Shown one piece after another: positions 47,078-58,000 of a stretch of DNA of 64,000 bases; position 1 is the first letter of the stretch; the number at the start of each line of letters is the position of its first letter. Source of the stretch: Ceriagrion tenellum (Eukaryota > Arthropoda > Insecta > Odonata > Coenagrionidae); NCBI GenBank assembly GCA_963169105.1, contig OY720636.1, positions 121,600,188 to 121,664,187 on the forward strand, written 5' to 3'. The translations under genes and the position numbers were made by a program. The notes under the pieces were generated by a model. That model searched no databases. It saw only the letters and a program-made list of their open reading frames with translations, and was not told where the DNA came from.

Positions 47078-50000
47078 TATCTTATTATTAGAGTCCAAAT
47101 GAACCGTTCAATCAATGTGCAGTAGTACCTATTCCATTCACGTTCATAATATTAATTACCCTACCATTGGCATCTTCAATAATATAAGTATAATTTTTCC
47201 CTGACCTTTGGAGCACATTTAATTACTCCCAACTCTATCCTTTTCTCAGCCACTTCCCAGCTTAGACGAATACCTTTCCATAATAGACCTGCCAATTCGC
47301 ATGGATATTAAGTTCAAGGGGTGAAGTTGCCCCAACTTAACAGCAAAGCGCCTGAATCATTGAAGATGGAACGATGAGGAAAAACTCATTACTCAAATCA
47401 TCAACTCATATTATGGATAGCAAACATTTTTGCAAATAAAAACTTGAACAACCGTTTCATAATAAGGGTCCATTTTAAATGATAGATGAAATAAGAGCAT
47501 GAGCTTTTACGGAGGCACAAGTTTGCGCTAAGGTTGGGAGGAGCGAAAAACTCGACAAATTTCCAACTCCAACAGTAATAGTACGAAAAACATAAGCGTT
47601 ATAAACTTTTTTTAACTGTCGAAAACAGATAAATAGCAAAAACGGTAAAAGTGCATAAAAATCACTACACTTTTTATCATTAATGAGAAATACAAATCAT
47701 CAGAACTTATTATAAATTAAGATAACATAAATTTATAAGCATCCCTTTAACGATTTTTTCCCTCTAACTTTCATGACTAGCATCCTCACATCACTTGTCA
47801 CACGTCCTCTTAAATGTATTGAAATAAACCCATCCAGCACGGCCTACTTCATTCCCGAATCACTCCGCCAACGCCATCAGCGCGAGTAAGATTTACCAAA
47901 TCCACCACTTTCGGCGAGGGGGCGAGGCTTTTGCATTTGCTTTCAACCCTCGACAAAGAGATGGGTTGAGATTGTGTGGGCGTGAGCCCGGGCCCACCTG
48001 TCCCGTTTCCTCACCCCAGTTCCACCCTTAAAACCCCTTTCCTCCCCTCAGAGTCATATTCCCCTCCGTCAACGATTGCCCCAACCCCACACAACGGCGA
48101 TGGGGGGAACAGTTGACAACGACAATTGTTGATCGCGCAAAGCAAAATGGTATGTGCCGGAGAGACAAAGCCCTTTTCCTTCCGTGACCAAAGGGTTAAA
48201 ACAGACGCCGAGCCCGTAGTCCGCGTGGCGTCCGTGTTTTGAGGCGTCGTGTACCGGGACGGTCCCGCAGTGTCCGGGTAGAAAGGACTTCGCAGCGAGT
48301 GTGTACGCCCAGCGCAATGACACAATGGGCCCTGCTCCTACGGCCTGAGCGCTGAAGGAGAGCATTTAATAATTACGTCACTCCTGGCGTGACAGTGAGA
48401 GGGGATTTGCCCTAAAAGGGTGTGGGGCGTGGCGGATGGAGACAATGAACTAAAAGGGGAGGTGGTGATGAACAGAGTGTAATGCCGTATTACCCAATAT
48501 GAAATCGGACAGCCAGAGGTGATGACTCACAACCAGTTCGATGATCTAAGAATAGTATGCATTATTTCCGCTCCCGATACAATGATATTTTATTCCAAAA
48601 AGTTAATTTTCCTTTATTTTTAGCCTTACAGAGGTGAGAATCCAGGTGTTTAAAAATGATTCAGGATATCCAGTTGATTAAACAGGCGAATATTTAGGGG
48701 TTGAAAAATCATTCATAGTATGTTTTTTTCGTCCGGAAAATTGAATGAATTAAAGTTGAATAGATGCTGCTTACTCACACTTCATTATTTAGCTACCTGA
48801 CTTTTCATTTTGTTAGGTAGGATCCTCCACGTAAGTAACATTATGAAAAAATATGAAATAAATTATGCATCCCCATGGTCGAGTGGGTTGTTAATATACA
48901 ATATCAGTTAATAATACATTTCAAGGGTTTAGTAGATATGGAAAACGAAATAGCCACCACTAAGAATTAAATTATTTAGCATAATATCTGTAGCATTAGT
49001 TTCCCAACGATTTTCGTTTCGAATCTATGAAGGGAATACTTTGAAATGTAACTTTTAAGGTTAAAACACAGGGCCACATTCATTTTCACGAGGTTTATCT
49101 CTAACTTACGTACCATAACTAACGAGAGAGTTGCATTGAAATGAGGTAATAATAAAGAGAAGACGAATCTAATTGATCAAAAAGAGTTTCTATTAACCTG
49201 GCCAATCCTCTCGACTGACGAATGAACCACGGTCATATTTCACTGTAGAAATTTTTAATTAAAAAGTCGGCGATTGGCATTCACGAGTGCTTCAATTAGC
49301 ATTATTAACGTTGCCAATAATTCAGACGTATTTTTCGCTTCAAAAAAGTTTTGATAACCTCCCTTTACCCGCTTTGTGAGAATCATATGCGATTCTTTCG
49401 TTTTATTCCATTTCGACTTTCAGCCCGTATTACGAAAGTAGGATGTCATTGTTCTCCCGCGGCCATTGCTCTTTATTCATTCGCCAACGTCGCCTCTACC
49501 CCTTCTCAGCCCACTTGCCTGAAAGTTCATAGGGCCGCAGAACAGAGGAGCAGACGACTAATGCAAGCCCCTGCAGCACTACGTGGGGGAGAGGGGCAGG
49601 GGAAGGGGGTCTGGGAATAATAATTATTGCACAGTCACGAGTCCGCGGCAGCAAACGAAATGCGAGGAAGGGGATAATCCCCCCTGCGTGTCACCGCTTT
49701 TTTGCCAACGGCGGAAATTAGGGACGATTGCACGGGCGGGGAGCGATCGCCGCGTTCTTGTTTTCCTCTCTCGCACAACGCGGCGGATCCCTTTGACGGC
49801 TTGCCTTATTTACGCTTCTGAAATTGGTGCCCACCGCTGGACAGAGTAGAAATGGTACCAGTTGGACAACGGCGGAAAATAATTAAATATTCACTCGTTC
49901 ACTCCGCGATCGATCCCGGAATATTTGGGCATCTCTGTTACTGAATCCGGGCTTCAATCATGTCTCCCGCTTGGTCTCCGAGTTTTTATGATAAACTATT

Positions 50001-50138
50001 TTTTAACGCAATGATACGACACTATACAATCACTAACAGCACCTTTACAGCAAATGATGAGAAGTATGTTTCATAAAACTTGGAAATCGACGGTAACACA
50101 AATATTTCTCGTCGCAGCTGTTTTAGCCAGGAATTTAT
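47078..50138. other. Stretch without a recognisable gene
   Basis: No gene was recognised. GC-richer pockets lie at 47960-48400 and 49430-49850 with overlapping open frames. A word like a tRNA A box (TGGTCGAGTGG at about 48877) has no B box or cloverleaf after it. Confidence 0.5.
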
Positions 50139-50149
50139 CACTACAGTTG

Positions 50150-50328
50150 CTCATGAATTAACAAAACTTTGTAAGTTTTATGAAGAGTATTTATTATACA
50201 ACCTGTTTCGTCGAATATTCGACATCATCAGTCAAATAATAAATACTCTGCATAAAACTTACAAAGTTTTGTTAATTCCTGAGAATTATGGAAATGTTTT
50301 ACAAAGTTAAGGCTGAAACTATTGAACT
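50150..50328. mobile_element. Foldback element E, hammerhead at the hairpin tip
   Basis: Inverted arms of 49 bp (50150-50198 and 50235-50283, three mismatches) enclose a 36-bp centre, and a 45-bp tail (50284-50328, containing GGCTGAAACTATTGAACT) follows. The flanks carry an 11-bp direct repeat with one mismatch (CACTACAGTTG at 50139-50149; CACTAGAGTTG at 50329-50339). The left arm (AAAACTTTGTAAGTTTTATG) resembles that of element D, and the tail resembles that of element A. Unlike A and D, there is only one core, placed at the tip. It is non-coding and probably depends on enzymes supplied in trans. Confidence 0.7.
50200..50231 (-). ncRNA. Hammerhead-like core in element E
   Basis: On the minus strand: CTGATGA, an extra T, GTCGA, a 4-nt loop, TCGAC, GAAA, CAGGT and T. 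The conserved boxes CTGATGA and GAAA are intact. Helix II is GTCGA/TCGAC. Helix III is the short ACAGGT, with outer pairs only, and position 17 is T, which is allowed in known hammerheads. Helix I is weak. Confidence 0.45.
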
Positions 50329-50339
50329 CACTAGAGTTG

Positions 50340-53300
50340 ATCTAAGGGGAACGTAAAAATACTGCTTAATTGGTCATTTGGTTTTCATTGTAACCAGTTT
50401 TTCCTGATATCATTAGCAGAAGAATATTTTCCTTTTTTCTTGAAAATCTGCTCTGTTCCACAACCGAATCATTAAAGAGCTTTGGCACTTAAGACACAAT
50501 TATTACCAACTAATTTAGAGTACACTGCCCAGGAGCAATAATGGAAACAGAGCACCTCGAATCCATTATTAAAAGTGAACACATGATTATAAAAACGGCC
50601 ATTTTGAGGTAATACAAGAATAGAAAATTAAAAGAATAAACAGTGACCTAAAACGGAATATTTCATTTAACACCACGGATAAGATAGAACCTGTGTAGCC
50701 AGAGACACGAAGAAATAGCACTGACCGATTCAAAATGTTTTGACGGAGAAAATGTGAACGTTTTCATGTATAATATTCTGCTTAGCCAAAGATGTATTAG
50801 ATGAGAGTAATTAACCCGTGTTGAGGCGATTCTATTATGTGATATCGTCTTCTTGAACGACGCTTAACTTTCCCATTACGTTCCGATAGTAACTAAAAAT
50901 TAATGATTAATTATTCCAGTAGCTTATGAGAAGATATTGAGCCTCATATTTAAAAAATATATAAATGGAGCAAAATATCTCTTTAAAATGCAGATCTACC
51001 CAATATAAATACAAGTAAGGTGCGCCATGGGTAACACTCAATATCCTTGTATGACAGGTGGGAGGCCAAACTTTTTGGAAGCAATATCAGAATACCTCGA
51101 TTTTTCTCTTTAATTTGTAGAGCCTGATAAGGACAAAAGCAGATATGTCGTGTCTATTATGGAACAATCCTCATCCACGACCCAAATTAATTTTCCTCGG
51201 AAATATTTGCGCAAAGGAAAATAGTTTAAATTTTTCATTCAAAGAAAAACGATAAATAGAACAAATTTTACCGATTTGGATCGGAATGTACTTCCTTTCT
51301 CCGCTTCATTCGCTCGGAAAAGGGCTTTTAGTCCGGTCGACTGTCCGTAAAGGATTTATTCCGATGAGCTCCGCTTGCCTCCGCAGTTCATCCCGGCGGA
51401 ACGGAAAAGATATTCATCGATGAAATTCGTCATCGGATCTTCGGCAGTATCTCTGCGCGAGATCCAGTTAATCCAGCGGGGTCGGTGACGTTTGATCAAT
51501 AATCTTGTGCATGCACATACACCCACAAACCCAGGAGGCTTATCTCTTTCCCAGCGAACCCAGGGAACGAATTCCATCCGAATCAGATACCGACAAGGAC
51601 AGAAAAGACTCTGCTGCCTTGGTATTCTTTTTTGTATTTTTGGGTTCTGAACACAATTCAGGCCCGTAATGATGAAAGGAAAAGATTGGAATGGGGTGGA
51701 AATTCCCGTTGTAAACGTGAGAGCAGAGCGCTGACGGACAGTCTTTTGTTTCCCAACCGCTCACTCCCCGCCTTCCTCTCGATTTAACCGAATCTGAGAA
51801 CGAAAAACACACGGTTAACTCTTCAGTAGGTATCACTCGTTCTAAGGGTGACAAAAGAAGTAGTGAAATACGGCAAACTTTAAATAAAAATTCTCGGATC
51901 TCCTATCATGGTCAACTTTCTCTTACTGTTTATCGCCTTACTTAATCATTGTGAGTCAAGTCACAATAACGCCCCCACGCCAATAATACAATGTATAATC
52001 TCGGCACTCAAACAAAAGGGCTTTCAAAAGCAACTCATAAATAATATAAGTCCACCGAGAATACCAGCTCCCGAGTCATATGAATCATAATTTATGTAAT
52101 GGTTTGACATTATCCTACCCTTAACCAAATTGCTTCATAAAAATTATCCATGGAAATTTTGCAAATTGAAACTTATTTATGGATGTAAATATTTGCTTTA
52201 GTTAAAAAATGGCCACACATTATTACTTCATTTCAATTAGATCTAATTTTGGTATTTCCGGAGAGTAAAATAGGTTTACGATTTCGATTAGCAATCCGCA
52301 TTTGGTTCCTTGAACCTGAACTTGCACAGAGCCATTTGGTTCCTTTCATTTCAGCTATTTTCAACTATCATTAGATCGATAATATAATGGATATTTATTG
52401 GGCTAAAACAATAAAGATCGCTGGAATACTAGACTTGTAAAAATAGCTAACTATAACACAAGAACGTTTTTTAACTGGATTCTTTTACCTAAAAGTGATG
52501 GAAAAGTTGTGGGATGATGGTTTACTTGGTTACTAAACGAGGTATTCACGAGTATTAAATAAAATTATGGAAAAAAGAATTGTTTCCCGTGTTAATGGTT
52601 CAACGGCAGTGAAAAAGGTACGAGACAAAATAGTCTAGACCAATTTAATTATTATTAATTTGAGTTTTAATACAAATACTTTGGTAGCATTACAGTAGCT
52701 GATAAAGTTTCATTCACTTTTGCTAAAATTTATTTCATCGCGAGAGGATGCGAAGGAAAAAGTGTCATCCAAAATTCCATTTACCTGGAAAAAAACTGCC
52801 AATTTATAGAAAAACTACTCAGTTATTGGCATCATCAATTATATATAAATAAACTGGAAGTCCTCATTCATCCATATCATGGCTAATTTTAATTATATGT
52901 TTTATTATTTTTTATTTGTTTTAATGTCTGTAAAGAATATCATGTTTTTGCGTCCTAGTAAATTCCAGCCTTTGAGCCGAGCTCAAATTTGAAGGAATTG
53001 CGATCTCCTAAAAGCGACCAACAGAGCCACAGAATAATCGGTATATTAAGGAGGATAATAATACCGACCGTAGCTGCACGGCTTGAAGATGATACGGTGA
53101 CAGAGTTGTGCATATCATGATGATGGAATACTCCTCCCTCGATTCATATGCTCATATAATTCACTTATGTTACAGCGTACAGTTTCGTGATCAAGTAACG
53201 AAGCACTCGAGCACAGAGTGGTAGTCTGAGGCTTCAGTGAGAACAGCCAAGTTGATCATATCGTCTGTCATTCCGCTTTGAAGTTTACTCCAGAAGCGAG

Positions 53301-54420
53301 TGGGAGTGAGTGCGTTGAGTGATTAGTTCAAACGATAAGGCAAACAACAGAATTGTATCACGGCTTCGACGGCAAAGCATCAATCGACAATAGCGCCATC
53401 TGAGCGCTGCCATTGTAAGTGATCCAATTTAGATTAACATGAACTCAGAACCATAGTGTTATCCCTCAGAAGTATGAACTCGGGAATAAATGACTGAACT
53501 GTATCAATTACCAAGAATCAGTATCGATGATTTCCAATAGACGATAATTTATTTAAACTCGAAGGCCTTTCTTCACCCTCCTGCTTTAGTAGAATAGGAG
53601 CTTTAAACAATGGAAGCGTAACAAACGAAGATCGAGTTCCAGCATGACACCTTCACCAAAAATAAAAACGAAGACTATTTTTGAGAAAATTGCAATGTCC
53701 AAGGAAATTGGGTTGGTGCGGTTTTTCAGAGAACAAGCTTCCCATCCCTTTGGTCTGGTTACGAACCTCCACAGTGACGGATATTCTTCAGTTGAATCCC
53801 GACACCTCGTTGAGTATTGAGCAGAGAGCACTTCAAGGCCAATACTCCATCCGTCGGACTGGACGCCAAATTGAGGGATAATTTGGCACCATTCGTGAAG
53901 AATAGGTGCCAAAAGAGCCGTGTTTCCCTCCATCTTTGCTCCAGCCTCCAACCTATGTAGTCATAGATCCTAAATGGAACAAATTACCTCAGTTGCTCGT
54001 TGATTCCACAAACTACCAGCCAACCACTGTCCAGTAAACACTACCCATTAATCCTTCACAATTCTCGCCTCCTAAATCCATCACACACGGTCCACCACTA
54101 TTACTGTGATTGTAAAAAGTAGAAAACGCAAAAAAATTAATATTCTCTATGCATAAATCAGGTGTTGCTAGATCTCGGTCACCTGCAACTTTATATGTGA
54201 AATTTCATAAATCGTCCCCCCCTATGGCTCAAAACTAACACATCTATTAAAATTACTATTAACATTGATTCATTTGCTACATCTCTAGTCTGCGCGGAGC
54301 CAACGCCCAGATACTATAATGTGGATTTTTGACGTCAGCTTCAAGATGCAGTCTCTGCGTTGAAGGTTGAACTAGTGCGAATCAACGTAAACATTAGCAA
54401 GCGACCGAATCATCTGCCTG
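50340..54420. other. AT-rich stretch, no gene seen
   Basis: No gene was recognised. It contains a GC-richer pocket at 51300-51830. A 120-codon minus frame at 53586-53951 overlaps a plus frame and looks like no known protein. Sequence around 53160-53420 has a promoter- or LTR-like mixed composition, but no matching second copy or coding part is present. Confidence 0.45.
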
Positions 54421-54439
54421 TTTTTTTTTCCGTCTTACA

Positions 54440-54658
54440 GTGCAGAAGCAAATCATATGCTGTTTAAACGTTTTCTTCACTTTTCGGTTCCCAGGCTCCA
54501 AGGGCCGTGGGAAACCGCTCGTGGAAATCCACAGCAACCATCCCAAGGAGTGGCTAAGGACCCTCCACCGACGCCACCCCTTTGATAGCGATCCCCCGTG
54601 GCTGCCGCTCGATTCCCGTCAGCCCCCGACCTGTCTCTTCGTTTTCCCTCTTCACAGA

Positions 54659-54693
<35 letters not shown>

Positions 54694-55006
54694 CACCACT
54701 CATTGTCCTGCCATTGTCGGGCAATTGCACACACACAAAATCCACATGCCGCTCGAGAAGAAAAAAACAGCAATCCTGAATCCTTTTATTCGAGAAAGAG
54801 CAGTCTCCATGGAGCGAGACCAGAGTGAGAGAGTCCTTGGGGCGCATTCTTTATCCTCGATTCGTTTTTATTATATTTTCCCTTCCATTACGTTTCTACG
54901 GTCTACGGCTTTGGAAGAAAAAAAAGGCTCTCCCACCAGGCGTGTTTTCCGAGAACGAAATTCTGTTTTCTCCGTCAAGAACCGAGGTTTTTATGGTGAG
55001 AAGTGA
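54440..55006 (+). other. Open frame after splice-acceptor-like sequences
   Basis: A 188-codon open frame without an early ATG. It follows a T-rich tract ending in CCGTCTTACAG (54430-54440), and a second acceptor-like CGGTTCCCAG ends at about 54494. The GC-rich first part translates as GSKGRGKPLVEIHSNHPKEW. It then runs through the (TC)15 repeat as a Leu-Ser stretch, which argues against a real protein in this part. If any exon exists, it would be the segment of about 54494-54650. No family was recognised. Confidence 0.15.
54661..54690. repeat. (TC)15 microsatellite
   Basis: An uninterrupted run of TC dinucleotides, 30 bp. Confidence 0.95.
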
Positions 55007-58000
55007 TTATATTTTCCATGTTTTCCAACAGCCACAAGTATTCCTCAACAGACTGGTAGGTGTTTGAATTAATTGCTTACAAGCCGCCAGTTTTTCAATC
55101 TTTATTTTTACCGTACTTTGCAGCTTTTTCTTTTATTTGCGACAAATTTATCAGAAAAGTTAATTACGCATGACTATTAGGAAAACGATTGAGATTATTC
55201 TCTTCACATGGGATTGTTGCTGTGTTCCACGATTACCTTTTGCTTCGCTGGACTTTTTATGTGACCAACTAAATTTCGCGAGTTTTCCCTATCGCAGGCG
55301 TCATCTCCCACCTCACCCCAGCACTTCTCCCTGCGTCAGTTTAAATAACGTATCAACTCATCCTGTCTGAATATGAATGGGTGAGTCCGGAGATGAAGAA
55401 AGCATTTTTGTGTTCAGCTCAACTCGACCTTGGAAAGCACCGAGTTTTGCAGACTAGCAGCGAGATTGGTGCCATTTTTTTGAAGACCGTCACTAGATGA
55501 AAAAAGAAGCGTCTGACCATACTGGTTCCCACGGACGCCTTCTTATTATCCTCCTTTATTCTGCACGGAGGGGGGAGAGGGACTTGGATGAGTGGAATAC
55601 GTTTCCAGACTGTGTAATTACCCACCCCCCTCGTGTTTCCGTCACTCCTGAGGGACAATGGCGACGGAGAATGAGGAGATTTGAATAACAAGCCACTTTC
55701 CCTGCAAGGACGCAAACCGACGGAAATGCGTCTGCCATGGCCGAGATCAATGCGAAGCTCTCTCTTCCGATTCTATCCAATTGCGTCTATAAATCTATCT
55801 TCTATCTCCCATAGGTCTACTTGCTATATTTCGAGGAAAAATAGGTACCATGAATTATCGAACAATTATGGAATTTTACCTTTAAAAAGGCGCCTTATCC
55901 ATTCGAAGTTTACTTGGCAAATATAACTTTAAATGGATTTATAGAATTGGAGAATATCTTTTTTATTTACTGTAAAAGTAAAAAGTCAAGCTGATTTCCT
56001 AAGGCCAAGCCTGGATCAAAATGTATCATTTTGACCTGTTCTATTCGACTAAATTTCCTCATCAGTGATTTACCCACATATGCTATGAAAATGTTGAAAT
56101 ACACGTGGCTAGATAAAATTATCTGTTCATGTAACTGCCAATTATACGAATTTAAAATCCATTAGCGCTAAACTGAGGAATATTTCAATTTAAATTAGCC
56201 CAGCAGCAATCTACAACGAGAAATGGCTGACCATTGACCAAAAATGATGTCAGAAAAACTGGAAATCACCCAAACAAATGTAAATGCCATGAAATATGAA
56301 TCAGAAATTGCTAAAAAATGCTAGATGTCAACATGCTTTTACTTCTTCACTATGCATTTCCTAGCATAAATTGTTTATTCATTTAATTTGAAAACAATCC
56401 GCATTTCCAGTGAAAACTATGCTAAAATCGAGAAGAATCAATATAACTAAGTAGACAATGAATGTTTCAAGAGTCATCTACCTTAATTTTCAATTAGATG
56501 ATGGATATTCTCGCTGCAAATCCGCTAATTAGGATATTCTGTTGTGCTATTCAAAGGAAAGTAGTGAAAGATGAGGAGTAACCAATATGGTTGTTATTTC
56601 GTATGTCAGGGTACAGTTTGATGACGTAATGCCCTCTACATCAACCTCAATGATATTAGCAATCAAATGAAAAAAAAAACTGGACAAAGAATTAGGAAAA
56701 AATATCTCCTGTAAAAAAATTAAATCCTCGACGTATAACATATCAATCCTTTTCTTCTCTTTTTTGATGGCCTCATATTTGTAGGTAACAAGAATCACTT
56801 TCAGAAAGGGTCATCAAAGAAATGAACTGACTGAGAGATGAATGTACTCGGTGTTATCCTTTTCGAGGGAGAACACACGAAACTGCGATGATAACAAGGA
56901 AAAACCTATGGGATTGGTTGGCGAAGGCTTCAGAAGACATAAGGCTCTCCAAAAAATTGATTCATAGTTTGGATATGAGAAACACGGGCCCGAAATTTTT
57001 TATTCTCACTAATAGACGTAAGTTCTCTAGATGTGAGAAGAAAAAAACACATCCACAAAAATAGATCGAAATCAGACGGAGAAATAATCCATGTCGAGTT
57101 GAACAACTCTTCACGTCGTGACTCAGTCATCGCCCTCAGTTAATGCAAAATTTTCTCACATCCTCGAGACGTGCCCAAGTTTCCGTTCAAGGGATTTTTC
57201 GGGGCGTTTTCACGAGCCTCTGATTGCTTGGCACTCCTATCCACTCGTTGGCTCGCCTCCAAGAACCTTCAAGCGGACGGGATTCTGATTCTCTCGGATA
57301 TTATCACGACCGTTGTGAGGGTCTTATAAAGGTAAAGAGCCGTATCGATGAAGGTCTGCACTACTCTCGAAAAAAATTAGATCTCCAGGAATATATACAC
57401 TTTTCAAGATTTATAATTTTAGGATTTTTTTTGTTTCAGAGGTGGTTCAGGGTATTGATGTATCCCTCCAACCAAAACTAAACCATGGGCATTTTCGGAG
57501 GCGTGAAAATTTGATTCGCCAATAAACACTTTCTCACAATTCTGTTCCTCAACTCTCGTATGTTGTTTGCGGAGTGTAGGCTCATCGTTTTTAACACTCA
57601 ATTTTTGTTGGATGCGAACGTTTTCCGGCACAATTCAGTACTTTCCAAGTGGACACAAGTAAATCTTACTGTTGGGTCAGTCTTCCGCGTCCTTGCGCTG
57701 GGGCAATGAGTTTACATCACGAGTAACATGCTGTTATTGAGATGCATTGTTTAATCTGTTAACAAATTAATAGGATTTCCATTACGTGAACCAAGAAATA
57801 TACCATTGATCACAATGTAATAATTTCTTTCAAATTGTCTGCACACACTAAGCTATGTCTTGTTTAAAACTTTAAGCTATTGATCAAATTACATTAAAAT
57901 TAAGAAAGTTCATGGGCAGATGAAAAGAAACACCTCTAAGGATAAACACTAAGACTCCGTGAGTAAAATATTTCTGTGTCACTGACCGCAATCAAATATT

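Noticed and set aside
48870..48900. TGGTCGAGTGG, like a tRNA A box
   Set aside because: No B box or cloverleaf lies downstream within tRNA distance.
53160..53420. Mixed-composition stretch that could be a solo LTR
   Set aside because: No second copy, no clear TG...CA ends with a target duplication, no primer-binding site and no LTR-retrotransposon coding sequence were seen.
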